Source: Comamonadaceae bacterium
GTDB taxonomy: Bacteria; Pseudomonadota; Gammaproteobacteria; Burkholderiales; Burkholderiaceae_C
Reading direction: 5' to 3'
Length of the DNA: 37,415 nucleotides
Assembly: GCA_013823485.1 (NCBI GenBank)
Contig: PNMF01000015.1
Location: 1-37,415 of the forward strand
Shown here in pieces: positions 1 to 9,415 of this stretch. Position numbers and translations under genes: made by a program. Each line of letters begins with the position of its first letter. Position 1 is the first letter of the stretch. The notes under the pieces were generated by a model. That model ran no database searches. It saw only the letters and a list, made by a program, of their open reading frames with translations, and was not told the DNA's origin.

Positions 1-183
1 CCGACCTGGAACATCAGCCTGTTCCACTACCGCAACCAGGGCGCCGACTACGGCCGCATCCTGGTCGGCATGCAGGTGCCGGCCAAGGACCACAAGGCGT
101 TCGACCGGTTCCTCGACGCGCTGGGCTACCCGTACGTGGAAGAGACACAGAACCCGGTCTACCGCCTGTTCCTGCAGACCTGA
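1..183 (+). CDS. ilvA: threonine dehydratase (biosynthetic), C-terminal fragment, truncated by window start
   Basis: Frame 1 translation [60 protein letters not shown] matches the C-terminal ACT-like regulatory region of IlvA. Confidence 0.85.
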   Translation, partial: PTWNISLFHYRNQGADYGRILVGMQVPAKDHKAFDRFLDALGYPYVEETQNPVYRLFLQT

Positions 184-206
184 TTCACACCCGCCACGCT
201 GCCGCC

Positions 207-1298
207 ATGGCCTCCGGTGCACTTCCCCCGCTGCGCAGCCGAGTGGCACCGCTGCCGCCCGATCTGGTGCTGCCGCCGGTGGTTCACACCCGGGACAGCG
301 CGATCGACGCGGCGGTCAGCGAGCAGCTGCTGCTGACCGGACAACCGGCCCACGCCTACGGGCGCCTCGGTGATCTGAGCCAGCAGATGGCGCGCATCCG
401 GGCCGGCACCGCGTGGTCGGCCGAACCGCCCCAGCTTCTGGTGTTTGCGGCCGATCACGGGCTGGCCGACGAAGGCCTGTCGGACGAGCCTCAGACCACC
501 ACCGGCCAGCGGGTGATGGATCTGCTGGCGGGCCGCACACCGGTGAACCGGCTGGCCCGTCAACACGGCGTGGCGCTGACCGTGGTCGACGCCGGCCTCG
601 GCCATGCCCTGCCGCCGCTGCCGCCGCCGGACGCCATGCAGGCCACGCTGCAACTGCGCAAGATCGCCTATGGCACCCGCAATGCACGGCTGGGGCCGGC
701 GATGTCGGTGCCGCAGGCGGTGGCAGCGCTGCATGCCGGCATGGACCTGGTGCGCCAGCTGCCGGGCGATGTCCTGATGCTGGGCGACACCGCCGTGGCC
801 AACGAAGGCAGCGCGGCGCTGCTGCTCTCCCGCCTGTGCGGTGTTCCGCTCTCCGACGCGTTCGCCCCCGGCATGCTGCAGATGATGGAGACCGAACCGG
901 CGCTGTGGCAGAAGCGGCTGGACGTGCTGCTGGCCGTCGGCACCCGGCACCGCCACGCGGTGGGGCCGGTGGCGGCACTGGCCGCGCTGGGGGGCTACGA
1001 GATCGCCATGATGGCCGGGGCCATGCTGCAGGCGGCCAGCCAGCGGCGGCTGGTGCTGCTCGACAGCGTGGCCGCCGGGGCTGCCGCGCTGATCGCAAGG
1101 GGTCTGGTGCCGGCGGTGGGCGATTACCTGGTGTTTGCCCAGCGCAGCGCCGAGACCGGACACCGGCTGATGCTGATCCATCTGCAGGCCCAGCCGCTGC
1201 TCGATCTGGACATGCGGGTCGAACAGGGCCTGGGCTGCCTGCTGGCCTGGCCCACCGTGCTGGCCGCCCGCAGGCTGCTGGAGTCCGGAGTTCAGTGA
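207..1298 (+). CDS. divergent nicotinate-nucleotide-dimethylbenzimidazole phosphoribosyltransferase (CobT)-like protein
   Basis: 363 aa ORF with CobT-like FAADHGLADEGLS...LAGRTPVNRLARQHGVALTVVDAGL; later catalytic motifs are divergent. Confidence 0.75.
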   Translation: MASGALPPLRSRVAPLPPDLVLPPVVHTRDSAIDAAVSEQLLLTGQPAHAYGRLGDLSQQMARIRAGTAWSAEPPQLLVFAADHGLADEGLSDEPQTTTGQRVMDLLAGRTPVNRLARQHGVALTVVDAGLGHALPPLPPPDAMQATLQLRKIAYGTRNARLGPAMSVPQAVAALHAGMDLVRQLPGDVLMLGDTAVANEGSAALLLSRLCGVPLSDAFAPGMLQMMETEPALWQKRLDVLLAVGTRHRHAVGPVAALAALGGYEIAMMAGAMLQAASQRRLVLLDSVAAGAAALIARGLVPAVGDYLVFAQRSAETGHRLMLIHLQAQPLLDLDMRVEQGLGCLLAWPTVLAARRLLESGVQ

Positions 1299-1957
1299 AG
1301 GCGTGAGATCAGCCAGCGGCGCTGGGCAGCCAGGCGCTGCACATCGCGCCAGCTGCTGCACTGCCGCGAGAGCACCGGCCAGATCCGCAGCAGCAGTTCG
1401 CACTCGGCCAGGGTGTCGGCTGCGGCCTGATGACGGCGCGGACACTGGATGCTGAAATGCGCCATCCATTCGTCCAGCGACCGGGCCTGCACCTGTTCGT
1501 GCGTGACCGCGCATAGGTGCTCGATGTCGACCCAGGGGTTGGGCAGGGCCCGACCCAGGTGCTGGCGGCAGTGGCGGCCGATCAGGGTCTGATCAAACGC
1601 GCTGTGGAAAGCCAGCAGCGGGTCGCTGCCCACGAAGTCGGCGAAAGCCCGCAGGGCTGCCACCGGCTCGATGCCGGCCAGCTGCGACTGCACGCCGATG
1701 CCGTGCAGCAGGATGTTGTCGCGGCTGGAGGCCTGCTCCTGGCGCAGCACCACCTCGAAACTGTCGGCCAGTTGCACATCGATGCGGCGCGCGGCCCAGT
1801 CCACCCGGACGCCGATGGCCGCCATGGCAAGCAGCCGGTCCCGGTGCATGTCCAGGCCGCTGGTCTCGACATCGACCACCACCCAGCGGGCATGGCGCGC
1901 CTCGGGCACCGGCCGGGCCGGCCCCACCGCTTCGCGCAGCCGACGCAGCCAGCTCAT
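1292..1957 (-). CDS. DnaQ-like 3'-5' exonuclease family protein
   Basis: WVVVDVETSGLD exonuclease I motif, AFHSAFDQTLIGRH, HQAAADTLAECELL (Exo III-like); start overlaps upstream gene stop (ATGA). Confidence 0.8.
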   Translation of the reverse strand: MSWLRRLREAVGPARPVPEARHARWVVVDVETSGLDMHRDRLLAMAAIGVRVDWAARRIDVQLADSFEVVLRQEQASSRDNILLHGIGVQSQLAGIEPVAALRAFADFVGSDPLLAFHSAFDQTLIGRHCRQHLGRALPNPWVDIEHLCAVTHEQVQARSLDEWMAHFSIQCPRRHQAAADTLAECELLLRIWPVLSRQCSSWRDVQRLAAQRRWLISRLH

Positions 1958-3876
1958 CGTTCGTAGTCCAGCCGCACGCGCTGCTGCAGGGTGCGCAGCA
2001 CACGCAGGGTTTCCTTGAGGATGCGGCGGTCGATGTCGTTGAGGCTGCCGACATCGATGCAGTTGGGGTTGTCGCCCACCGTGGTGCCGTCGAGCTGGGC
2101 ATGCAGGCGCAGCAGCTGCAGGAACTCGAAGCCGCCGATCCAGGCCTCGGACTCGCCCTCGGGTACGCCCAGCAGCGGTCCCACGGCCTGCAGCCGGTCG
2201 CGGGTGCCGGTGGCCGCAACGCCGTGGGCCAGCGCGTAGAGCCGGGCCACATCGACGAACAACGCGGTGCCTTGCAGCTTGAGGTCGATGGTTTCCTTGC
2301 CGCCGATCTCGGTGCTGTCGATGCTGCCCAGCCAGTTCAGGGGCGCGGCGCGCTGGAGCGAGTTGACCGCCATCTGCCGCAGGAAACGGGGGTTGATGCG
2401 GGCCAGCCGCTGCACGCCTTCGCGCAGGGTACGGGCCAGCGCGTCGTTGCCGGCCAGCGGGCGAAAGTCGAAATAGATGCTGGCATTGAGCAGGTCCTGC
2501 GGTGCGCCCTGCTCGATCCAGCCGGCAAAGCGTTCCTGCCACTGCGCCAGCGTGAGGCAGCAGGCCGGGTTGCTGGCCATGATCTGGCCCTTGCACAGCG
2601 GGTAGCCGCAGGCGTCCAGCGCCTGGTTGATGTCGAGCGCCATGGCCAGAGCGGCAGCCACCGGCAGGTGCGGGGCCAGGATGAGGGCGTTGTCCTGGTC
2701 GGTGGCGATCGTCTGCTCATGCCGCCCTTCGGAGCCCAGCGCGATCCAGCAGAAGTCCTGCTGGTCGATGCCGTGGCGCGCCGCCATGATGTCCACCAGC
2801 CTGGCGGCCAGCACATCGTTGAGGTGGCTGATGAGCGCGGTGAGCTGCTGGGCGTGCACGCCCTGGCCCAGCAGCGTGCGGGCAAACCGACGGATGTCGT
2901 GCGCCACCACGCGCAGCGTTTCGACATCGGGCGCGTTGCGGATGCTGCTGCTCACCTGCTTGAGGCTCAGGCGCTGCAGGGCGAACAGATCGCGCTCGGA
3001 GACCATGCCGATCACCCGGCCCTCCTGGGTGACCGGCACATGGCGGATGCCCTGCGCCGACATCAGCAGCGCGGCGTCCTGGGCGGTCTGGTCGTGGCGC
3101 AGCGAATGCACCGGGCTCACCATCACCTGCGCGATCGGTGCATCCAGCGGCACCTCGGCCAGCGTCACCCGGCCGAGCACGTCGGAGCGGGTCAGGATGC
3201 CGAGCAGTCGCTGCTGCGCGTCGACCACCAGCATGGAGCCGATGCGCTGGGCCTGCATGATGGACAGCACCTCGCGCAGCGGCGTCTCGGGCAGGCAGGT
3301 CACCGGGGGTTTCTGCCCGGTCTGGCCCAGTCGGGACAGCGGGGTCTCCAGCGACTGCTCGGCCAGCGCCTGGGACGAATAGGCCACCTGCAGGGCGGCC
3401 CGGGAGAGTTCCAGAAACTTCAGGATGCGGCGGTTCAGGAAATCACCGAACAGCGCGCTGCGTTCGGCCAGTGCCTGCATGGCCTCGACCGGTACGGCCA
3501 GCACGAAGGTGTCTTCCGTGGCGCTGTAGCTGGTGGTCGGCGCCCGTTGTGCCAGCACCGCACTGATGGGAAACAGGTCGCCGGCCTCGTACTGGAACGC
3601 TCCGCCGGACACATCCGACAGGCCCCGCTTGCCGGTCACGGCACCGCGGCGGATGAAGAACAGCTCCCGCACCGGACCGTCGTCGGGCGAGACCACGGTT
3701 TCGCCCGGCGCGAAGTAGGCCTGGCGGGATGCGGCCACGAACTCGCGCACATGGGCCACATCCATCTCGTTGAACGGCGCATGCCGCTGCAGCTCGTCGC
3801 CCAGGTTGACCAGCAGGCTGCCGGACGGCCGCAGGTGTTCGGCAGCGGGGTCGATGGCGTCGGTCCGCCCGGTCAT
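1954..3876 (-). CDS. cyclic-nucleotide-binding / CBS-pair / DUF294 putative nucleotidyltransferase signalling protein
   Basis: Cap-like N-terminus, two CBS repeats (GSMLVVDAQQRLLGILTRSDVL; GIRHVPVTQEGRVIGMVSERDLF), nucleotidyltransferase-like WIALGSEGRHEQTIATDQDNALIL. Confidence 0.85.
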   Translation of the reverse strand: MTGRTDAIDPAAEHLRPSGSLLVNLGDELQRHAPFNEMDVAHVREFVAASRQAYFAPGETVVSPDDGPVRELFFIRRGAVTGKRGLSDVSGGAFQYEAGDLFPISAVLAQRAPTTSYSATEDTFVLAVPVEAMQALAERSALFGDFLNRRILKFLELSRAALQVAYSSQALAEQSLETPLSRLGQTGQKPPVTCLPETPLREVLSIMQAQRIGSMLVVDAQQRLLGILTRSDVLGRVTLAEVPLDAPIAQVMVSPVHSLRHDQTAQDAALLMSAQGIRHVPVTQEGRVIGMVSERDLFALQRLSLKQVSSSIRNAPDVETLRVVAHDIRRFARTLLGQGVHAQQLTALISHLNDVLAARLVDIMAARHGIDQQDFCWIALGSEGRHEQTIATDQDNALILAPHLPVAAALAMALDINQALDACGYPLCKGQIMASNPACCLTLAQWQERFAGWIEQGAPQDLLNASIYFDFRPLAGNDALARTLREGVQRLARINPRFLRQMAVNSLQRAAPLNWLGSIDSTEIGGKETIDLKLQGTALFVDVARLYALAHGVAATGTRDRLQAVGPLLGVPEGESEAWIGGFEFLQLLRLHAQLDGTTVGDNPNCIDVGSLNDIDRRILKETLRVLRTLQQRVRLDYER

Positions 3877-3889
3877 GTCGGTTGGGGCG

Positions 3890-4351
3890 TCAGGGCGCCG
3901 GATCGGGCAGGCGCAGCTCCACGGTGGGCGCACTGCGGGTGGAAGGTGCCAGCCGGGCGGTACGGCCCTGGACCGAGTGCAGCACCAGACCCTCGTCCAC
4001 CGCCATGCCGATGCGGAACGGCCGCGCCGGCCGGCCGGCCACGGCAATCAGCGCGGCCACGCCATCACCCCGGTCGCCCACCACGCCTTGCAGCACATGG
4101 CGGGCATCGCCGGCGGCCAGCGGGGCGGCGTCGTCGGGCACGGCCTCGCTCGACCCCAGCGCACCCAGCGCACGGGCCACCGCTGCGCCATCGGGAGCCG
4201 CCGGGGCGGTGGCCGGTGGCGGCACCGGCACTTCCGGCGAGCGCCCGAGCAGTTGCAGACCCCAATAGCCGGCAGCCAGCCCGGCCAACAGCCAGAGAAC
4301 GACCCCGGTGGTGGCCGGGGCCCAGCGCTGCAGTCGGCTTGTCATGTTCAT
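3890..4351 (-). CDS. gspC: type II secretion system protein C (short form)
   Basis: N-terminal TM segment plus HR-like region (LQGVVGDRGDGVAALIAVAGRPARPFRIGMAV); divergent from gspG. Confidence 0.75.
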   Translation of the reverse strand: MNMTSRLQRWAPATTGVVLWLLAGLAAGYWGLQLLGRSPEVPVPPPATAPAAPDGAAVARALGALGSSEAVPDDAAPLAAGDARHVLQGVVGDRGDGVAALIAVAGRPARPFRIGMAVDEGLVLHSVQGRTARLAPSTRSAPTVELRLPDPAP

Positions 4352-4371
4352 GCGACATTATGATCACCGAG

Positions 4372-4391
4372 CCGTGACAGAACGATCACGG
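4372..4391. promoter_or_regulatory. candidate operator dyad CCGTGA-N8-TCACGG in gspC/gspG divergent intergenic region
   Basis: Perfect 6-bp inverted repeat; GATCAC also occurs as a direct repeat at 4362 and 4384 (22 bp apart). Confidence 0.35.
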
Positions 4392-4417
4392 CATGGACCC
4401 TCAGAACGGAGACCGCC

Positions 4418-4876
4418 GTGCCCTCCCCTTCCCGTCCGACCCCCCTGCGGACCCGCCTGCCGCGCGCCCTGGCGCGGGGTTTCACCCTGATCGAGCTGAT
4501 GGTGGTGCTGGTCATCATCGGCGTGCTGGCCGCCCTGATCGTGCCCAACGTGCTCGACCGCGCCGACGATGCGCGGGTCACCGCCGCCCGCACCGATGTG
4601 AACAACCTGGTGCAGGCGCTCAAGCTGTACCGGCTGGACAACCAGCGCTACCCCACCACCGAACAGGGCCTGGCCGCGCTGGTCAACCGGCCGAGCGCCG
4701 CGCCGGCACCGACCAACTGGCGGCGTTACCTGGACAAACTGCCGGCCGACCCCTGGGGCCGGCCCTACCAGTACATCAACCCGGGCGTGCACGGCGATGT
4801 GGACGTGCTCTCGCTGGGTGCCGACGGCGCCCCCGGCGGCGATGGCCTGAACGCCGACGTCGGCAGCTGGCAGTGA
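4418..4876 (+). CDS. gspG: type II secretion major pseudopilin G
   Basis: ARGFTLIELMVVLVIIGVLAALIVPNVLDRADDARVTAARTDVNNLVQALKLYRLDNQRYPTTEQGL. Confidence 0.97.
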   Translation: MPSPSRPTPLRTRLPRALARGFTLIELMVVLVIIGVLAALIVPNVLDRADDARVTAARTDVNNLVQALKLYRLDNQRYPTTEQGLAALVNRPSAAPAPTNWRRYLDKLPADPWGRPYQYINPGVHGDVDVLSLGADGAPGGDGLNADVGSWQ

Positions 4877-4899
4877 GGCGGCCCGCCCGCTGAGCCCGC

Positions 4900-5355
4900 A
4901 TGCGCGCCCACCGCGGTTTCACGCTGCTGGAGCTGATGGTGGTGGTGGCGCTGATCGCCCTGGCCACCACCAGCGTGGTGGTCAGCCTGCGCGACAGCAA
5001 CGAGACCCGGCTGGAAACCGAAGCCCTTCGGCTGGGCGCCCTGCTCGACGCGGCCCGGGCCCAGTCGCGCACCAGCGGCGTGCCGGTGCTGTGGCGGGCC
5101 GGCACCGACGGCTTCGGGTTCGGGCCGGCGGGTGCGGCCACCCCGACCGCCTCGACACCGGTACCCCAGCCGAAGCCGTGGCTGCACGAGGGCACCACGG
5201 TGCAGATCGTGCAGCCCGCCGAAGCCCGCTGGCTGGTGCTGGGCCCCGAACCCCTGACCGTGCCGCAGCGCATCGAACTGCGCCTGGGCGAGGCCCGGCT
5301 GACCCTGGCCAGCGACGGCCTGGGGCCGTTCAGCGTGCTCCGGGGCACACCATGA
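4900..5355 (+). CDS. gspH: type II secretion minor pseudopilin H
   Basis: MRAHRGFTLLELMVVVALIALATTSVVVSLRD prepilin signal; order after gspG. Confidence 0.9.
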   Translation: MRAHRGFTLLELMVVVALIALATTSVVVSLRDSNETRLETEALRLGALLDAARAQSRTSGVPVLWRAGTDGFGFGPAGAATPTASTPVPQPKPWLHEGTTVQIVQPAEARWLVLGPEPLTVPQRIELRLGEARLTLASDGLGPFSVLRGTP

Positions 5356-5741
5356 AGGCGGGCATGAAAAGCCCGCGCGGCTTCACCCTGATCGAGGTGA
5401 TGGTGGCCCTGGCGGTGGTGGCCGTGACCCTGCTCGCCGGGCTGCAGGCCAGCGCCGCCCTCACCCGGGCCAGCGAGCGCCAGGAGGAACAGTGGCTGGC
5501 CGAGATCTGTGCCGCCAACGAGCTGGCCCGGCTGCGGCTGGTGCGCCAGCTGCCCGGCACCGGCACCACCACCGTGGGCTGCGAGCAGGGGCGGCGGCAG
5601 CTGCAGGTGCGGCTGACGGTGCAGACCACCCCCAACCCCAATTTCCGGCGCATCGACGCCGCCGTGCTCCGGCCCTCGGCCGATGGCGAGACCGACGCCG
5701 GCACCCTGCTGCAGGTGTCCACCGTGATGGGGCGCTTCTGA
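5352..5741 (+). CDS. gspI: type II secretion minor pseudopilin I
   Basis: MKAGMKSPRGFTLIEVMVALAVVAVTLLAGLQASAALTRASERQEE; overlaps gspH stop. Confidence 0.9.
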   Translation: MKAGMKSPRGFTLIEVMVALAVVAVTLLAGLQASAALTRASERQEEQWLAEICAANELARLRLVRQLPGTGTTTVGCEQGRRQLQVRLTVQTTPNPNFRRIDAAVLRPSADGETDAGTLLQVSTVMGRF

Positions 5742-6547
5742 TGCGCCCGCGCGGCTTCACGCTGGTGGAGATGCTGGTCGCCATCGCGGTGATGGCGGTG
5801 GTGGCGTTGCTCGGCTGGCGCGCCATCGACGGCATGCAGCGCGGGCGCGACATCAACCGCGACCACGCCGCCGGCCTGCAGCGGTTGCAGGCCGCCACCG
5901 GGCAATGGACGGCCGACCTGGATACCCTGATCGACACCGGCGAGATCCGGCCGATCGAATTTGACGGCCGGGTGCTGCGGCTGACCCGCAACGACGCGCT
6001 GCAGTCCCGGCTCGACAGCGAAGGCCTGCGGGTGGTGGCCTGGGCCCGACGCGACAGCGCCGGCGGTTCGCGCTGGATGCGCTGGCAGTCGGAACCGGTG
6101 CGCAGCCGCGAAGCCCTGGCCCGCGCGTGGCAGGCGGGTGGCGACTGGGGGCGCGGCGGGCAGGCCACCGAGGGCGTGGTCGATCTGCTGCCGCTGACCG
6201 ACTGGCAGATCTATTTCCACCGCGGCGGCAGCTGGACCAACCCGCAGTCGTCGATCGGCAACGAAACCCCGGCCAGCGCGCCGTCGGCCTCCACGGCGGC
6301 CAGCGCCGAACTGCCGGCCGGGTTGCCGCCCGACCTGGCCAAGGCAGCCCAGGCGGCGGCTGAAGCCGTGGTGAACGACGCCGCCCCGCTGGTGTCGGAC
6401 GAAGCCCCACCCGCCGCCAGCAGCCGCACCACCGCGTCGGTCGTGCCGGACGGGGTGCGCCTGGTGCTCGACCTCGGTCCCGGGCTGCCCCAGGGCGGAC
6501 GCCTGCGCATCGACTGGGTCCGCCCGACGCTGGAGGCCGCGCGATGA
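5741..6547 (+). CDS. gspJ: type II secretion minor pseudopilin J
   Basis: MRPRGFTLVEMLVAIAVMAVVALLGWRAIDGMQRGRD; starts on gspI stop. Confidence 0.92.
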   Translation: MRPRGFTLVEMLVAIAVMAVVALLGWRAIDGMQRGRDINRDHAAGLQRLQAATGQWTADLDTLIDTGEIRPIEFDGRVLRLTRNDALQSRLDSEGLRVVAWARRDSAGGSRWMRWQSEPVRSREALARAWQAGGDWGRGGQATEGVVDLLPLTDWQIYFHRGGSWTNPQSSIGNETPASAPSASTAASAELPAGLPPDLAKAAQAAAEAVVNDAAPLVSDEAPPAASSRTTASVVPDGVRLVLDLGPGLPQGGRLRIDWVRPTLEAAR

Positions 6548-7530
6548 GGCCACAACGGCACCAGCGCGGCGCCGCCCTGCTGCTGGCCATGCTGATGGTC
6601 ACGCTGGTGGCGGTGCTCGCCAGTGCCTCGCTCTGGCAGCAATGGCGGGCCATCGAGATCGAACGGGCACAGCGGGTGCGGCTGCAGGCCGGCTGGCTGC
6701 TCACCGGCGCGCTGGACTGGACACGCCTGATCCTGCGCGAGGACGGCCGTGCCAACCAGATCGCCGGCCAGCCCGACCACCTGGGCGAACCCTGGGCGCT
6801 GCCGCTGCAGGAAGCCCGGCTGTCCCGTTTTCTGGCGCTGGACGCCAACGAGCGCGGCGACGAGCTGCTGGAGGCCTTTTTCTCCGGCGAGGTCATCGAC
6901 CTGCAGTCGCGCCTGAACTTCGGCAACCTGGTGCGCCAGAGCGGCAGCGGCAACGAACTGAAGGCGGAAATCTCCCCGGTGGACCTGGAAGCCTTCCGGC
7001 GCCTGTATGCGCGGCTGGGTCTGCCGGTGGGCGAGCTGGAAGCCGCCGCCCAGGCCTGGCGGCAGACGCTGCAGCAGGCCCTGACCGACCCGCGCCCCTC
7101 GGCCACCGCCCTGATACCGCAGCGCTTTGCCCAGTTGCGCTGGCTGGGCATCTCCAGCGCCAGCCTGGCGGTGCTGGAGCCGCACGCCACGCTGCTGCCC
7201 GGCCGCGCGCCCCTGAACCTGAACACCGCATCGGCCGAGGCGCTGGAAGCGGCCATTCCCGACATCGACGCCACCCAGGCCCGGGCGCTGGTGCTGGCCC
7301 GCACACGCCAGCCGCTGGTCACCCTGGCCGAGGCGCGCCGCGCGCTGTTCGGCGACCGGGTGGTGGAGGGCAATCCGCTGTCGGAGATTTACCACGACGT
7401 GCGCAGCCGCCATTTCGAGATCCGGGGCCGGCTGCGGCTGGACGACATCACCATCGAGGAGCGATCGGTGGTGCAGCGCAGCAACCAGGGGGTGAAGGTG
7501 CTGTGGCGGGAGCGGTTTTCGCGCAGTTGA
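6544..7530 (+). CDS. gspK: type II secretion minor pseudopilin K
   Basis: RGAALLLAMLMVTLVAVLASASLWQQW, helix-hairpin-helix LNLNTASAEALEAAIPDIDATQARALVLAR. Confidence 0.93.
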   Translation: MRPQRHQRGAALLLAMLMVTLVAVLASASLWQQWRAIEIERAQRVRLQAGWLLTGALDWTRLILREDGRANQIAGQPDHLGEPWALPLQEARLSRFLALDANERGDELLEAFFSGEVIDLQSRLNFGNLVRQSGSGNELKAEISPVDLEAFRRLYARLGLPVGELEAAAQAWRQTLQQALTDPRPSATALIPQRFAQLRWLGISSASLAVLEPHATLLPGRAPLNLNTASAEALEAAIPDIDATQARALVLARTRQPLVTLAEARRALFGDRVVEGNPLSEIYHDVRSRHFEIRGRLRLDDITIEERSVVQRSNQGVKVLWRERFSRS

Positions 7531-7622
7531 CAACGCTGCGGCCGAATCGCTGCAGGGCCGGACGCCATTTGTCACACGGCTTCCCTAGAATGGTCATAAA
7601 CCCCGTGGAGTAATGCTTCGGG

Positions 7623-8885
7623 GTGACTTTTCGGCCTTTTCTGCGGCCCCGTGGCCCCCCTTCTGTGCTCATCGTCTGTCCTGTCGAATTCGAGGCCGGC
7701 GCGGCCGTGCGCCCCACCAGCGAGCTGGACTGGGTGCAGCCGGGCCCGGACGCCGCATCCCCCCGCCACGGTCGAGGGCCGGTCTCGTTGTTGCCGCGCG
7801 ACGACGACGTGGTGCTGGTGTTGCCCCCGCTGGCGGTGTCGTGGCATGCGGTGGCGCTGCCGCGCATGCCGGCCAACCGGGTGCGGGCGGCGCTGGACGG
7901 CCTGCTGGAAGACCGGCTGCTGGACGAGGTGGACCAGCTCCACCTGGCGCTGGAGCCGGGCGGTCGGCCCGGCCAGACGCTGTGGGTGGCCGCCTGCCGG
8001 CGCGAACCGCTGGCGGCCTGGCTGACCTTGCTGCAGGAAGGCGGACACCGGGTGGTGCGCATCGCGCCGGCCCTGTGGCCGCAGGCCGAGGGCAGCCCGC
8101 CGCTGCACTGGGGCTTTGAATGGCAGGGCGAGGCCTGGGTGTCGCGCCAGGACGACCAGGGCGTGACCTGCCTGCCGCTGGCCGGCATGGCCAACCTGCC
8201 GACCCCGACCGAAGCCGGCGCGCGCTGGATGGCCGACGCCCCGGTGGCCGGCGCCACCGAGGCCGCGCTGCAACGCCCGGTGTCGGTTGTCACCTGGCCG
8301 CAATGGCTGCAGCGCAGCACCGAAGGCCCCTGGAACCTGGCGCAGTTCGGCTTCAGCCTGAGCAGCAGCGCACGCCAGGGCCAGAAGATCGGCCAGTGGT
8401 GGCAACAGTTCTGGCGCGCCCCGGCCTGGCGCCCGGCCCGCCTCGGCCTGGCCGGGCTGGTGGTGGTGCAGCTGCTGGGCTTGAACCTGGCGGCCCAGCA
8501 GGAACGGCGGTCGCAGGCGGCGCAGCGCGCTGCCATCGATCAGGTACTGCAGCAGAACTTTCCAGCGGTCACGCTGGTGCTCGATGCGCCGGTGCAGATG
8601 CAGCGCGAGGTGGAGCGGCTGCAACGCAGCGCCGGCGTGCTGGGCCGGTCCGACCTCGAATCGCTGCTGGCCGCCCTGGGCGCGGTGCTGCCGGACAACG
8701 GCGCCCTGCCCACGCCCGACCAGATCGCCTTCCGCGACGGCCAGTTGCGGCTGGACGGCTGGCGGGTGGAAGCGGCCCGGCTGCAGGGTCTGCAGGACGG
8801 TCTGGCGCAGGCCGGCTGGCGGCTGCAGACCGACAGCGAGGGCCTGGTGCTGACGGCCCTGCCCACCGGGGAGGCCCGCCCATGA
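7623..8885 (+). CDS. gspL: type II secretion protein L
   Basis: Position in operon; GspL-like cytoplasmic domain and single TM. GTG start at 7623 or in-frame GTG at 7665. Confidence 0.85.
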   Translation: MTFRPFLRPRGPPSVLIVCPVEFEAGAAVRPTSELDWVQPGPDAASPRHGRGPVSLLPRDDDVVLVLPPLAVSWHAVALPRMPANRVRAALDGLLEDRLLDEVDQLHLALEPGGRPGQTLWVAACRREPLAAWLTLLQEGGHRVVRIAPALWPQAEGSPPLHWGFEWQGEAWVSRQDDQGVTCLPLAGMANLPTPTEAGARWMADAPVAGATEAALQRPVSVVTWPQWLQRSTEGPWNLAQFGFSLSSSARQGQKIGQWWQQFWRAPAWRPARLGLAGLVVVQLLGLNLAAQQERRSQAAQRAAIDQVLQQNFPAVTLVLDAPVQMQREVERLQRSAGVLGRSDLESLLAALGAVLPDNGALPTPDQIAFRDGQLRLDGWRVEAARLQGLQDGLAQAGWRLQTDSEGLVLTALPTGEARP

Positions 8886-9403
8886 ACGCCCTGACCTCGT
8901 TGCTGGCACCGCTGCGAGAAGAAGCGCGGCAACGGCTGTCGGCACTCAGCGCCCGCGAGCGCCGCCTGCTGGCCGTCATGGCCGGGGTGGTGCTGACCGG
9001 CCTGTTGCTGGCGGTGGCCGTCTTGCCGGCGTGGCGCACGCTGGCAGCAGCACCGGCGCAGCAACAGGCGCTCGACCTCCGCATGGCCCGCATGCAGCAG
9101 CTGGCGGCCACGGCCGCCGGCCTCAAGGACAGCGGAGCCGCGCAGGCACCGGCGCCGTCGGAGGTGCAGCGCTCGCTCGAAGCCGCCACCACGCGGCTCT
9201 CGGGCAGCTCGCGGGTGAGCATCACCGCCGGCCAGGCCACCCTGACGGTGCGCGACGCCGAACCGGCCGCCCTGGCGGCCTGGATCGAGCAGGCGCGCAT
9301 CAATGCCCGCATCACACCGGTCACGGCCGAGCTGCGGCGCGGCGACGACGGCCGCTGGAACGGCACCCTGGTCCTGAGCGGCCCCGCCACGGGCGGCAAC
9401 TGA
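8882..9403 (+). CDS. gspM: type II secretion protein M
   Basis: Short N-terminal cytoplasmic region, RERRLLAVMAGVVLTGLLLAVAVLPAWRTL TM; order between L and N. Confidence 0.88.
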   Translation: MNALTSLLAPLREEARQRLSALSARERRLLAVMAGVVLTGLLLAVAVLPAWRTLAAAPAQQQALDLRMARMQQLAATAAGLKDSGAAQAPAPSEVQRSLEAATTRLSGSSRVSITAGQATLTVRDAEPAALAAWIEQARINARITPVTAELRRGDDGRWNGTLVLSGPATGGN

Positions 9404-9415
9404 CACCCCGGCCCC

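Noticed and set aside
2101-4377. 758-aa plus-strand ORF opposite the CBS/DUF294 and gspC genes
   Set aside because: Antisense shadow ORF typical of GC-rich DNA; His/Gln/Arg/Gly-rich translation; the opposite strand carries recognisable domains
7569-7599. TTGTCA ... TAGAAT/TCATAA as a sigma70 promoter before gspL
   Set aside because: Spacings (11 or 19 nt) do not fit a good sigma70 promoter; kept only as part of the weaker gspK-gspL gap observation
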